A stretch of DNA of 64,000 nucleotides from Ochotona curzoniae (Eukaryota > Chordata > Mammalia > Lagomorpha > Ochotonidae). This document shows positions 1 through 12,384 of the stretch, in pieces. The position numbers were made by a program, and so were the translations under genes. The stretch is from positions 1,612,001 through 1,676,000 of the forward strand of contig NW_024465746.1 in NCBI RefSeq assembly GCF_017591425.1, in the 5' to 3' direction. The number at the start of each line of letters is the position of its first letter. The first letter of the stretch is position 1. Under the pieces are notes generated by a model. That model was not told the DNA's origin. It did not search any database and saw only the letters and a program-made list of their open reading frames with translations.

Positions 1-269
1 AGGCCTGCTGTCCGGCCAGGTGCACTCCTTCTTCCTGAACCCACTCCCCCACGCAGGGCACACCAGCAGCAAAGCCACTCATGACCACAGAGCCCTCTTG
101 CCTCGCTCACCTCATGTAGGTCTGGTCTATCGACACTGTTGTGTTGGGGAACTTGGAGGGACTGCGTTAGAGCTGCAGCAAGATCTGAGGGCCAAAGCGC
201 AAATTCAGGGCTCTGTCAAGAAGTGTGGTAAGAGTCAAGATGGGACGTAGTAAGAATTTGCAATGGGAA

Positions 270-580
270 CGTGAAAAATAGGGGCTAACCCTCTACCTTC
301 AAGCGCTGGGATCCCATATGGGCGCTGATTCATGTTCCAGCTGCTTCATTTCCTATCCAGCTCCCTGATTACAGGGCCTGTGAAAGAAGCAGAGGATGGC
401 TGAAGTTCTTGGGTCCCTGAACCCATGTGGAAGACCTGGAAGAGGCTCCTGGCTTCTGGCTTTGGTTTGGCTCTGCCATGAACACTGCAGCCATTTGAGG
501 AGCAAACCAGTAGATGGAAGATCTTTACTATTCTGTTTCTCCTTCTCCCTGTAAATGTGCCTTTGAAATAAAAATAAGAC
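270..580 (+). mobile_element. CSINE, moderately diverged
   Basis: Contains the GGATCCCATATGGGCGCTG block, the CCAGCTCCCTG block, GGAAGATCTTTAC and an AATAAAAATAAG tail in the order of the family. The head is incomplete. Confidence 0.85.
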
Positions 581-599
581 CATCTTATTAAAAAAAACT

Positions 600-2394
600 G
601 TGTAGGCCGAGTTACCAAGAGAATGCAATGGCTGATTTGCATGGCTAAGCAGGTGGGACAGGGATACACGCCTGCAAATGGCCTTGGAACAGAAGCAAGC
701 TACGTTGGACATGCTCATGTGACTGCTGGGATTCAAGCCTTGATCTTTGGAGACTTGCAATTTGGAAACCAAACACCCAAAGGCAATAGTTGAGCCCCAA
801 ATCCTAAGGGAATGGCCTACTGGCTAAGAACAGGATGGCTTGCTTTGCTGAGGAGAGCCGGAAAAGGGAAAGAGAGAGAGGCAGTGGAGTTGCAACCTCA
901 ACAACCAGAGAGGGAGCAAGCGGGGGACGAGGTCAACAGCCCCTCGTGCCCACAGGGAAGTGGAAAGTGTGAGAAAGAAGATCGGGAGGGGTGATCAGGT
1001 AAATCACCGGAAGTGCTTCAAAATGCAGGATGGAGGCCAAATTCAGGTGAGGAGTGAATAAAAGATCAAGATCCTCATTGACGAATTTCATTAGTGTGAA
1101 GGAAAGAGAGGGTAGCTTGACGGGGGGAGGAAGGTGGATGACAGCTGATCAAAACTGGAGGAGATTTACGCATGTATGTAAGTTGACAGAAGCAGAAGCA
1201 GGAGCGTAGGGAGGAATTTTAAATGGAAGCCACATTTAGAAAGCTGGGGACTTGGTTTGGCATACTTTTCCAAAGGAGCAGGAGGGAATAGGGCCACACA
1301 ACTCCAGGAAGAAAGCAAGAGGAGGGAGAGCAGAGAATGCTGGCCAGCTGTGGGTCACTGAGGCTCACAGCATGGTGGAGGAGACACCTGTTTGGGAATT
1401 GGGTTCTTGGACACTAGTCTCCAAGGCTGCTAAACTCTGATGCACAAGGCATTTCAAAAAGCTGTACTGAGGGCTGAGCACGAGTTGTGTTGACAAATCC
1501 AAACTCTGAAACTTTACGTTTAGGGCCTCAGGGATTGCAATTTGGGGACTTCCAAATAGAGTTCAGATAGCTCTGAATCAGTATCCCCAAAATGGCATGG
1601 GAAACAGGAGATTACAAATTGTTGGGAAGACCCAGGGCTACAGGACCAAATGAAGAAGATAAATAAAAGAATGTGTAAACAGAAATGTCCATAAAACAGA
1701 AGTCCAATCCTGCTTGTTCCAGACACCTGGAGTCCCTGGGGTGGGGGTGAGCAAAGTTCACATTCCTGGGCAGCAGCTGGCATCATGAACACACATCCTG
1801 CCCTCTCAATGCCCTCCCTGCTCCCCCAATTCCAGATGGAAAAGCTCTTTCAATGTGGCATTCATCCCGATATTCCTTTCTATTTTCACAGCTTGAACCT
1901 CCAAGCCAGGAGTGTTACATCAGCAGTGTGGGACCAGAGTCTAGGGCGGGCAGCCCAGCAAGTCTCTGCAAACTGGGTGATGCCACTTCAGGCGTGAGCT
2001 GGTGAACTGCTGGCTCTCCGCGAGAAGCAAAAATGGATTTGCATTCGTTCTTGGCATGAATGAACCTTGTCCGCTTACTCACTGTCTGAAACGCACAATG
2101 TTGCTTTAGCTCCATGTCCCTTCTGCGCATGAATGGGAACAAGCGTGTATCGTTCTCAGCTGTGCTTTTTTGGCTACAATGAGACACAGTTTGAAAGCAG
2201 CTCATGGGACATTTTCAACACATGTGGATTTACTTTTGTATTACTTTATTATTTGTAGGATTTGCAATCGAAGTAGAGAAAGGAAAATATGACTAACATT
2301 GGACTTCTGTTTTACTAGACTGCAATGTCGGACAATTGACTGAAACACTTAGGTCTCAGTTTTCTCTGCAAATGGATTTAGCGATAGAATCTCT
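600..2394. other. Intergenic, no recognised feature
   Basis: About 1.8 kb of apparently unique DNA downstream of RAB31. The short open frames here have no recognisable domain or codon signature. Confidence 0.5.
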
Positions 2395-2399
2395 CCTTG

Positions 2400-2670
2400 G
2401 AGGCTGTTGTGGGGGCACTGATGCCTGCATCCCGATTCAGAGTCTGCTTTGGATCCAGCTTCCTGCTGTGTGGGAAGCACATTAGCTTGGAGGCTGTAGG
2501 TGAAGGGCTTTGATCCCTGCCGCCCCCATGGAAGAACCAGATTGAGTCATATGCTTCCTGTCTTTAGCCTGGCTCATCCTAGGCTATTCTGGGCATTTGA
2601 GAAGTGAACCAGAAGATGGAAGATCTCTGATCCTATCTCTCTGTTTTATCAAAGGAAACTTTTAAAAACA
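2400..2670 (+). mobile_element. Old CSINE
   Basis: Body blocks (GATCCAGCTTCCTG, AGTGAACCAGAAGATGGAAG, CTCTCTGTTTTATC) are in family order but heavily substituted, so this belongs to the older set of insertions. Confidence 0.7.
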
Positions 2671-2679
2671 GATAATCTG

Positions 2680-5600
2680 AGGTACAACACCTGAAACAGT
2701 GTGTGATGCAGTAAGCCACCATCTTCCCAGGAGCTAATGTTGTTTTGGAGCTTCTGCTTGGTGTCCTTCAGGGGACAAGAAGCACCATTTGTAGTGCCTC
2801 CACATAACCACCACCTGCGACTCTCAACGCCCTCCAGGGCCCGGAGCCACCTGGAGTTTCCCACTGATGTCTTTATTACATGCTGGGTCTCACATCTATA
2901 AAGAAGGCCCTTCTACTTCAGGGGCAGATGTTTTCAAAATTCAGCATTTTGTTTGGAGTCTGTAAGATGAAGGTGTTTCTTTGTAAAACATTCAGCAAAG
3001 CCATGGGGTGGGCAGTGAGGGGGAGGCAGGGGTCGGGGAGGAGGGACACCCCACAATGAAACGCCAGAGTATTTCTGCAGCTGAATACATTCACCCCTGG
3101 TTGGATTAATAATGATTAGAAATAATATCCCATAGGTTCAGGTCTGTCTGCTCTGAAATGCCATCTATATCAGAGTCAGCAAAACTTTTTCCTTGCCAAA
3201 GCATCGTGGATGTGGAAGTATGAGGATGTGTAGCTATGAGTCAGTACCTGCCTGTGAGTCACAGGGACAGGGCCCAGCGACACTCACCTGCCAGAGGCCC
3301 ACCAAGAGCAAGTCACAGAGCTGGGAACCAGACGTAGGTGGCCTGACTCAGGGCATCCTCATCTCTTCACCACTCCGCCTCCTCGGGAACCAAAAAAGAA
3401 GAGAACAAAGCAGCAGCCGAGAGGCAGGGACAAAACAGGGCAAAGGCCAGAGCCTGTGGCATGGATCCAGCTACCAAGTCCCCTGTCACAGGTGCCTCCC
3501 CAACAATTTCACTTCTTCCTGTCATCAGTTTTGTGAAGTGTGCACCATGCTTGGTTTTTCAGAAGGAAAACCAAAACGAAACCCAACTAAGTTCCTCAAG
3601 ATTTGGTGAGTCAGGGTTGATTCCTGGAATCAGATCCAGCCCTGACTCACCAGCCCTGGTTTCCTACCCAGGCGGTCAGGGTGCATTGCCAGGCCAAGCT
3701 GCCGTGTCTACAGTTGAAGGAACTTTTCCTCCCTGCCACTCCTTTTTCGCCCCCTTTCTTTGTTTCTTTCTTTTGTAAGCTTTGTAACTGCAGAGAGCTG
3801 ATGGAGCAGGAAGGACAATTTCATCACCTGGCTCACCAGTGCTCTTAACACATGGATGAATGGATGGGTTATAGCGCATAGCTCAATTGATTGATGACAC
3901 GTGGCTGTGTGAACGCATGAGTGACTGGATAGTGGATAGCTGGGTGGACACATGGGTGCTGGCTGGCTGGATGCGATATAAAGATAGCTGTGGTAAGTAC
4001 TTCCTCAGTAACTCCTGAGTTTTCTGCCTTCTTGTCCTAGTATTGTTTCTCCCCTTGCTAGAACGATAGGGAGCTGGACCAGAATGACCACGTGCATCAC
4101 TCCACTTTCTGTTGTTAATATCTTTTCATCAACTGTGTAAGTCACAAACAGAGGAGGCTTATTTTGGATCACAGTTGTGGTCCCATGTCAGGGGCCACCT
4201 CTGTGATACTTTCTTGCTGGGAAAAATCCCAAATGATACAAGGCTTCCTACAGCCAGAGACAAGGAGCCTGTGTGTCCCCTGGTCTCTCCCTCTCTCTTG
4301 TAAGTCCACCAAGATTCATTCACAAGGGCTCTACCCTGGTGAATCTTGTCTCAGTCTAATCATCTCCCAAGCACCCCACGTCCCTCCCCCACCCCCCCAA
4401 CAAAATTGGATTAACTGGCATTGAAACTGGGTTGAGTTTCCATCATCGAAATAGTTCACAACGGGGAAGTTGAGTGTGAGTCTCAGGTGACAGGTACCCA
4501 TACTCAGACCACAGCACCATCCTGTCCCTTTGCCCAGCACTATCTCACTGGCTCCTGCTATTGCAACTGAATGCTCATGGGCACCTCTTTCATGTTCCAC
4601 AATGTCCTAGTTTGGGGAGTGATGTCTGTGTGTACACAGAGGACTGGGGACTTAGAAAGGCAGCACAAAGCTGGTAGGGCTATGTTCTGCGCTTTTCCTC
4701 AGGCCATGGGGAGAGGAAACACCTCACACAGATGCCTAGGTAAGACCCCAAGCAGGTGGACCCAGAACTGCCTTCTCATCACCCCTCTGGAAGCAGGGCT
4801 AAGTTCTGGGCCCACCCTCATTGCCATCATGGGGCCCTAGCCATGGAGCAGGGATGCTGGCAAAGGCCATGTAGAATGATCCACCCGAGAGGTTCCCCTG
4901 AGAGGCTCTTGCTCTCCCCAGCTGCCTTCCACGGAAAGTGGAAGTGATTGAGAGAGCCAAGTGCACAAGACAAGGGGAACAGAAAGACCATGTGGTCCCT
5001 GTGGCCAGGGTGTGAGCAGGGGCCCTGGTCAGCAGGACAGGGTGAATCAGATCACTCCATTTGGCAAGATGCAGGAATACTACAAAGGCCCCACAAGCCT
5101 CTGCGGACCTTTCCCAGCCCTTGTCCACCACCAGGAGAAAGGGAGAATAGGTAGAAGGCTAAATCCTGGGAACAAGTTAAGTTTTAAATGCTGAGTCACC
5201 ACTGGCAGCTTTCTTGGCTTTCTGTGCTAAACACGATGTAACTCTCGCTGGTTTGTCACTCCTGCAACCTGCGTAGCGGCTTACCCAGGGGAAACTGAGG
5301 CCTCCTGTTGCCTACTAGAGAGGAGCGATCTTGAGCACAGGACCTCAGCACAGCCAAGTTTTCAGATGGCAGCAGCTGCATCTGATGGCTCCACACTGTG
5401 GGTTGGCGAGCCCCCTAGAACCACCCAGCCAACTGTGCCCATCTTCCCAAGGGCAAGGTGATAGGTGTTTGTAGTTTGATGCCAGTTTAAATTTTGGGCA
5501 AATGTGTTATATAGCAACAGATGGTACCTATGCATGTATTACACACACAGAGAATTCCTAAATATTATTAGGCTTCGTGGGTGATAAGACATGGGCATTC

Positions 5601-5689
5601 CAAATGTTTTACCCAGTTGTGCCAGTTTGTACTCTGACCAGACAGATGAGGCTGCTAGCCAGGCACCTGCCGATACTTAGTGTCCCTTT
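2680..5689. other. Intergenic, mostly unique
   Basis: No gene recognised over 3 kb. A MIR-like piece near 3265-3370 and a degenerate (GGAT)-rich tract around 3850-3970 are the only structures seen. Confidence 0.45.
3265..3370 (+). mobile_element. MIR-like fragment
   Basis: AAGTCACAGAGCTGGGAACC followed by a CTGACTC-type block resembles the MIR core region. It is short and diverged. Confidence 0.4.
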
Positions 5690-5955
5690 TTCTCCCTCTT
5701 AATTAGAGAGACAGACACAGAGTTCCCATCACTGGTTCTCTCCTAAATGCCTACATTGACTGAGTCTGGGCCAAGGCCAGAGCGAAGAATCAGGACCAGA
5801 ATTGGTCTCACCTGGATGACCTGAGTCACCACTGCTTGCCTCCCACGGTCTGCATTCTCAGGAAGCCGGAACCACACGCCAGAGATTGGAATTGAACCGA
5901 GGTCCTACGAGGTGGGAGTCAGCTGTCCTAGCCACTAGGTGAAATGTCCTCTCCT
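5690..5955 (-). mobile_element. Old CSINE
   Basis: Antisense SINE with the GAGAGACAGACACAGAG tail side at the left and a head ending in CCTAGCCACTAGGTG at the right. Strongly diverged. Confidence 0.65.
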
Positions 5956-5999
5956 CTTTTCTGGTTTTCAATAGAACACTACACCAAGAAACTTGAGAC

Positions 6000-6262
6000 A
6001 AGACACCCCTGGAGGGGTGGGTGCTTGGTGAAGTACATTTAGATGCCCCCCTCCCACACTGGAGTGCCTGATTTGAGTCTCTGGGAAGCAGCAGATAACA
6101 GCTCCAGCACCTGGGTCCCTACCACTCATAGGGGCAATCCTGATGAGGTGCCAGGCTTCAGGCTTTAGCTTGGTCAAAGCACCAGGTGTTCTTGGCATTC
6201 AGAGGGAACCAACAGATGGAAGATTCATTCTCTCTCTGCCTTCCAAAAAAAAAAAAATGATA
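6000..6262 (+). mobile_element. Old CSINE with A-rich tail
   Basis: The GGGAACCAACAGATGGAAG block, then CTCTCTCTGCCTTCC and a run of A at 6245-6257, mark the 3' end. The 5' head is degraded. Confidence 0.65.
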
Positions 6263-7073
6263 GTGGATACATTTTTAAAATTTTATTTAAAAAAAGAAAA
6301 CTGTGATGATCTGGTCCTGCTCTGGCCCATGAGTCCTGCTCCCTGGACAGGCAGACGCTGTCAGACCAAGCCAGGCATGATCCCGGGCAACCTGTCCTTG
6401 CTGTTCCGGCCCCGCCATCACTAGAGCTGTTTTATGAAAACATACAAGCAGCAGTGACTCCCTGGCCACCGTGTCCTCCCTAAGGCCATCTCTAAGACAG
6501 GAGAGAGGTGACCTGAGGGATGGTGAGTGAGGAATCCCTGTGCAAATCGCTGCTGACCAAGAAGGCCTGGGCTGCACACCATGGGCAGTGGGATCATTTA
6601 ATCATGGGATTCTTTCCAAAGTGATTTTCCAACACACAAGGAATCCTTATTCTGTCACAAAATCAGAGTGCTGGCTCTCCTGTTGCTGTCTGCACACCCC
6701 AAGTGGTTTCACAGGGGCAGCTGCACCTGGCTCTTCTCATCCTGCTCGCCCCATTTGACCCGTGCACCTATGAAGTTCTCCAGAGAAACCTGAGAGCCTC
6801 ACTCAGTGTGTGATGGGCAAGTGTGTGTGCAGTGGGCAGGCAGGCTAGAGAGCCCAAATGGTGGGGACAGGCGTGGGAAGGGAGCACCTACTGAAATACA
6901 CCTGAAGCCCAAAGCTGCACTTACATCTATCAGATTAAAGAAGTCAGCCTACCCCTTCATTGTTCCTTGTCTCCACACACCTATCTCTTGGGGGCGGGGG
7001 GGGGGACGACAATTCTAGCAAAGTATAAAGACTAGTAAAACGCATCTTGGAATTGACAACTACTCTCAAGTTG
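6263..7073. other. Intergenic, no recognised feature
   Basis: Unique sequence apart from a G-run near 6990-7005. No coding signal recognised. Confidence 0.4.
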
Positions 7074-7430
7074 ACCTCAGCCTTTTCTTTTCTTTCTTTT
7101 TTTTGAAGATTTATTTATTTATTAGAAAGTCAGATATGCAGAGAGGAGGAGAGACAGAGAGGAAGATCTTCCGTCCGATGATTCACTCCCCAAGTGAGCG
7201 ATGCCGATCCCAAGCCAGGATCCAGGTACTTCTTCTGGATCTCCCACAAGGGTGCAGGATCCCAAAGCTTTGGGCCGTCCTCGACTGCTTTCCCAGGCCA
7301 CAAGCAAGAAGCTGGATGGGCAGTGGAGCTCCTGGGATTAGAACCGGCACCCATATGGGATCCCAGTGCATTCAAGGGGAGGACTTTAGCCGCTAGGCCA
7401 CACCGCCAGGCCCAACCTCAGCCTTTTCTT
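7074..7430 (-). mobile_element. Young CSINE with 16-bp target duplication
   Basis: Full-length antisense insertion (body about 7090-7414) flanked by the exact direct repeat ACCTCAGCCTTTTCTT at 7074-7089 and 7415-7430. Low divergence from its sisters marks a recent insertion. Confidence 0.92.
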
Positions 7431-7865
7431 ATCAGGAAATTAATTGATGAGTAAATGACCTTTTCCTGTCTTCCCTGGGCATGGGTATTTCCTTCCATCC
7501 CCACAGTAAGGATGACATCGATGTTTCCTTCTTACTCTTAGTAGTAAGTATTCACAAGCATACTTTGGTTTCATGGAACTGGATGTGCTTATGCACTCTG
7601 TGCATTTCTAACTTGTAGACTAGTTACCCAGGCTGTGCACTGTGCAGCCCAAGGCTCCTTTTCCACGGATGGTGACAGCGGTCCCTTGGGGTGTGCAGGA
7701 AGGCAGCCCCAAACTCAGAAGCACGTTGATACATTGCAGACACTGAATTTAGTAATAATCCCCCACAGTCATTCACTGTGTCACTGGGCCACACTTTATT
7801 TCTCCAATTCCTTAGTGCAGAACTCCATTCCACTCATTAGTGAACATCCTTAAAAGTGTTCTCTT

Positions 7866-8485
7866 GGGACCAGCGCTGGGAGTAGTGGTTAAAGCTACCA
7901 CTTGCAACACCAGCATCTTATTTGGGTACCATTTGTGTCCTGGCTCCTTCACTTTTTTCTTTTATTTTTATCAGAAACTCATATTTACAGAGAGGAAGAT
8001 CTTCTATCCACTGGTTCACTCTCCAAGTGGCCACAACTGCTGGAGATGAGCCAACCCAAAGCCAGGAGCCAGGAGCCAGGAGCTTCCTCCGGGACTCCCA
8101 TGCAGGTGCAGGGTCCCAAGGTTTTGACCCATCCTCTACCACTTTCCCAGGCCACAGGCAGGGAGCTGGATGGGAGAGTGGAGCATCCGGGACAGAAACT
8201 GGCACTCATATGGGATGCCGCATTTGGAGGTGGATGATTAGCCAGCTGAGCCATTGTGCCAGCCCCTGGATACCTCATTTTTGATCCAGCTCCCTGCTGA
8301 TGAGCCCAAGATAAGCAGCTGAAGATGGATCAAGTGCTTGGGCCCTTGCCACCTATATTGGAGACTGGATGAAGCTCCTCTGGCCCAGCCTGGCCATTGT
8401 GGCCATGTGGGGAGCGAACTAACAGATGAAAAATCTCTGTTCCTCCTCTCTCTGTTAGTCTTCAAACACATAAATACATCTTAGA
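7866..8485 (+). mobile_element. Old CSINE split by a second SINE
   Basis: The head (7866-7960, GGACCAGCGCTGGGAGTAG onward) and the body plus tail (about 8263-8485) are both plus strand. Between them sits an opposite-orientation CSINE. The outer copy was therefore in place first. Confidence 0.8.
7962..8262 (-). mobile_element. CSINE nested in an older CSINE
   Basis: Antisense copy with T-rich end at 7962 and head ending GTGCCAGCCCC at 8262. It interrupts the plus-strand SINE around it. An AGCCAGGAGCCAGGAGCCAGG slippage is visible inside. Confidence 0.85.
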
Positions 8486-8589
8486 AAACAAACAAAAAAT
8501 GCTTTCCTATGAACACATTTCCCTGAGAAATATGCATTCTTTAGCCTGATTTCACTGTGACCTGAACCCCATAAGAAAAAGCGAAACGA

Positions 8590-11500
8590 GGTAAAACTTT
8601 AAATATTTATTAGTATGAATCAGTGTGTTAAACCAAAAATAACAGATACGATTAGGTGTAGCTGAGAGAAAGGCTTTACTGCAGGTTCGAATACAATGAG
8701 CAAAGGCCTAGCTGTCTGCGGTGGTATCTTCTAGATGCAAAACCTGGGTCCAGCCCAGGTGGCAGGCAGTCTTTTGCAAAAATACATGAAAAGGGAGCAG
8801 ACTGCATGACAGGGCACCGAGGCTGGCTCGCACGGACGGCTTCAACAATGACGCTTCAGGAGCCAACCAGACACTGCCGAGGTGTGAGGACAGCTCAGGG
8901 CCCTTGAACTTGCAAGCTGGCTCATCCTGCCACCCGCCACGAGCATGGCCCACATACCGGAGCTCAGGTTCAGCCATCACACGCCATGGTCCTTGTCCCA
9001 AGGGAAAGAAGTTTGGTCTCCTGAACCTCCCTCGGTTCTCATAGCGGGGCACAGCCCTTTTGCATTAGCTAAAAGTTAGTTTCAGGTCTTCAACCTCTTG
9101 GTCTGTAAGGTGACGTCATCACCAGCACCCTAATGCACCATTTTTCACTGGCAAATGACCAATCAGTCAAGTACCTATGTCAAAGGTTCGACTGCATGAC
9201 TCCACTGCCATCTCAGGGATGGGAAGCCCTCCCGCTGAGGACCCATGCCTGCCTCACAGAACACATTGCCAGGAACCAGTGTGAAATGCACAATGGGTCG
9301 GCATCATCGATACAAAACCGTATTTACATATATGCACATCCATAACACACATGAAGAAACAGTAAACCAAAACAGGAGCGCATTTTGGAAAATGATGTCA
9401 AGACTGCAGGATCATAGACAAGCATGTGACATTCTGGAACAATGGTGATTTCCAGGCCTTCTTGTAATATTACATGGCTATGGCTCAACTACTAGGCCAG
9501 GCAACAAGCCACCCAAGTCAAATCAAAGGAAGGTATGAAGCCTCACTGTGGACAAGGGCCAAGCATCCATCTTCAGAGAAGACTCACTGTGTCTGGGAAC
9601 ATCTGTGTGTGGAGAACACTCCACCCTTGGGCTGACCGCTCCAAGTGGCAAGGACACTTATTGTTTTTGGGGTTCTCTTACTGGCTTTGATAGTGACGGC
9701 AACCGTCACAGGCAAAAGGAGTAGTTTCACTCCCTCATGTACTTCCCAAACAAAGCATGGGCTCCCTGGCGGGTAGCTTGTCACATGGAGATAATACTGG
9801 GGTTGTTACATAAAACACAACTGCTGTACACTTTCTGCTGTGTGCTTGCCACCTTGGTCAGGACACCTGAGCACGTGCCCAGAGACACACTGGTTTCCAG
9901 AAAAACAAGCTGACATGTCACCTGCAAAGCAGTCATTCCAATTTTCAACTCTAAACAGGATTGGTTGGTTGGTTGGTTTTGCCTTGGGCAAGAGGTATGG
10001 TTATTTGTTGACCTGCAAGCAGAACTGTGCCAGCCAGTCATGTTGGCAGTGTAGTCATGTTGGCAGTGTACGGAAAAAAAAAAAAACCCACATGCTAACA
10101 GTTCTGGAGGTGACTGACTGGGAGCCCAGTGGTACTCTTGGACCAAAAATAAAGGACCTGCTAGCCTTTACCTGCTGAGATTGTCAACCAAGCCTCAGGA
10201 GTCGGGGGAAGCCAGCAAGAACATTCAACCAACAACACGGTATCAGGTCAAAACACACAAATCTGTGATTTGAACCTGGCCCTCTTTGCTTGATGATGGT
10301 CAGCAAAAAACAAAGTGTACACTTGGCCCTGATCTCTCCCAGTACCATCCTCTGTTGGTAACATGACTCAGTAACTCCTGCCTGCCAAGGGTTTGGTGCG
10401 CACAGCAGGACTCCACAGTTCTGGCTCAGTCCGAATAACTCAAAGTTCAAGGTCTTTAAAACATGCACCTGGTCCCTTTCCTGACTGCTGCACTGTGAAT
10501 TATTGATAAAGTGGCACCATCCGACTCTCCTCTCCCCACCTCGCATCAAGTGCTGCTGGCCCCTTTTGAACCTGTGCTCAGGCAGTGCTCTTGGCCCTAC
10601 AAGACACTAGTTGAACCCTTCACCCTTCAACAACCACCCCTTCACACAAGCCTTGCTTCTCTTGGTCCCAAGTTTGTAGGAAAGTTGTAGAGGGCACTGG
10701 GGTTTGACTCTTCTGTGGAATTAGCTTTCCTTGCTTTCCTGGTTTTGGTCTCCTTGCTTCTTCGATTCAGTCTCTCATTAACTCTGCAAAGGATGGTGCT
10801 GTTCAAGGCCTAGTCTCGGCTCACCTGCAGCCCAGCACTGGACCTCCCCAAGCCTAACATTCCAAGTGGTCTCCCTCAGCCCAACTGTAGAGTCTAGAAT
10901 GTTGAGACACTTGTACCTCATCTGGCTGGCTCTGCTGTGATCAACCATCATTGTTGGAAATCCGCTTTGCAATTTACACTCAAGTGTCCACCATTTAATT
11001 TGAACCCTTAGAACATCATGACATCTCTGTTACAAGGATACTCTGCACTATACTGAGGATTTATGACAAGGTGGTGACATGTACCAGGTGATCCTCTAAA
11101 TGATGCTTACACCCTCCACCCATCACCCATCACCGTGGGCATGGTTACCACTTGACCTTCCAACCCATCCCCGAGATAATTTGCAATAAGGCGGGCAGCT
11201 TTGGTCTGCCTGTTCATATGTGATCGACATGCCGAAGAATGGTCCCCAGCGAAAAGAGATGCCGGCATTTTCCAATGTACACTGTGCAGGAGCTCAGCTT
11301 GAGAGATGGTGCGGTGCTGCCCCAATTTCCATCAGCAACGTAATCAATAAACACTTGTTCCACAGCCAGCTGCAAACCAGCCTTCCCAATGAAGTGTCCT
11401 TCGGGGAAGACAATGACAGTGAAGAAGCTACTGAAATTTGGCGGGGAACCCAGGAGTCAGAGGGGGAGGACACGTCTGAGGGTACCCTCCCCCGATTAAG

Positions 11501-11787
11501 GCAGTTTAAGACTTGGGTGCAAAACCAAGAGTGCTTTCAGGTGTCTACCAGAAACCACAGCTCTACTTCTTATCTTGTAAGTACCATCCCTCGAAGGCCA
11601 TTTTGTGGCAGTGTCGTGAGTTTTCCTGGAGGTTTCTACATGCTCTTGAAGGCACATGTCTTGCCCCAGCTCCCTGCAGTACTTCCAGGAAGCAAGGCCG
11701 GCGTCTACTCTTCTTTAGGACTGAGGGCTGGGGCATCAGCGGTGCCTGGGATGTGGGCTCCAGCTTCCTCCACCATTGCGCCCTGGG
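8590..11787 (-). other. RAB31: RAB31 3' UTR (inferred extent)
   Basis: The stretch from the stop codon to an AATAAA near 8606 is about 3.2 kb, close to the 3' UTR length I recall for human RAB31. No SINE, L1 or LTR is present between about 8490 and 12000, although SINEs average one per 1.4 kb elsewhere. This supports an untranslated exon under selection. It contains a (TTGG)n tract around 9961-9976 and an A-run around 10074-10085 (poly-U in the transcript). A minus-strand ATTAAA at 10994-10999 could serve as an earlier poly(A) signal. The extent is an inference; transcript data would fix it. Confidence 0.65.
8606..8611 (-). promoter_or_regulatory. RAB31: Candidate RAB31 polyadenylation signal
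   Basis: A canonical AATAAA on the minus strand lies 3.18 kb downstream of the stop codon, in an AU-rich context followed by ATTTAAAG. Cleavage would fall near 8580-8595. It sits at the boundary where SINE-rich DNA resumes. No cDNA was available to confirm use. Confidence 0.55.
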
Positions 11788-11885
11788 TCAGCAGCACCTG
11801 CGGCCAGCCTGCGCCGTGTGCTTCCCAAGCTTGATGGCCCCACTGGTTCCATTCTCGTGCGGGTCCAGGGGTGGGATCTGGCGGC
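11788..11885 (-). CDS. RAB31: RAB31 terminal exon, coding part (C-terminal tail)
   Basis: After the acceptor GTGTTCCAG, the first two bases complete the split Ser codon. Thirty-one residues follow, RQIPPLDPHENG at the start and AGRRCC at the end, then TGA. This is the hypervariable Rab tail. The final Cys-Cys is the double geranylgeranylation site that anchors Rabs in membranes. The number of residues equals the human tail as I remember it, but roughly eight of the last nineteen differ (for example the segment GTSGAIKLGKHTAQAG). The exon was found by frame and phase continuity with exon 6; the conserved IPPLDPHENG block and Cys-Cys ending make the identification firm. Frame and length are intact. 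Confidence 0.93.
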
Positions 11886-12001
11886 CTGGAACACAAAGGA
11901 GGCCCTGGTTGAGTCCACTTTCCCCCACAAACACTGCGATGAGTCACCTCTGCTTCGACATGCCCAGCTAATGTGTGACCACACAGGAAACACTTGACAC
12001 T

Positions 12002-12268
12002 GTGGTGGGATGCCCACATCCGATACCAGAGTTACCTGGATTCGAACCCAGGCTTGGCTCCTGACTGACTCTAGCCTCCTGTTAAGACAACACACTCTGA
12101 GATAGCAACAATGGCTCCAGGAATTGGGTCCCTGGCAACCACAATGGAGACTTGAAGTGAATTATGGCTTCTTCTGGCTCAGCTCTGGCTGTTGCCAGCA
12201 TTCGGGGAGTGAATCGGGGAATACAAGATCCGCTCCTACCCCCTCTGCTCTTCAAAAACAACATAACA
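12002..12268 (+). mobile_element. Old CSINE in intron 6
   Basis: Begins just upstream of exon 7 on the transcript. The head contains a tRNA-like GGATTCGAACCCAGG box, and the body ends GGGGAATACAAGATCC with a short A-rich tail. It lies about 120 bp from the exon 7 acceptor. Confidence 0.6.
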
Positions 12269-12384
12269 ATGAAGCAACTTCAGTGAAGGCTCTCTTCTGC
12301 TTCCCTTCTCCCTCCTTTTCCTTGCTGTCCTGTTGCATGGTTGCATTCCTGTTTAGAAAGTGAAGCAACAGTACAAGGAGCTTC

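Noticed and set aside
1..8580. A downstream neighbour gene such as TXNDC2 or VAPA
   Set aside because: These follow RAB31 in human as I recall, but no matching protein segment is visible here.
11220..11834. 204-codon plus-strand open frame
   Set aside because: It lies antisense to the RAB31 last exon and shows no domain; best explained by chance in a G/C-rich region.
12030..12070. tRNA-like GGATTCGAACCC box
   Set aside because: Part of a SINE head; no complete cloverleaf can be drawn.
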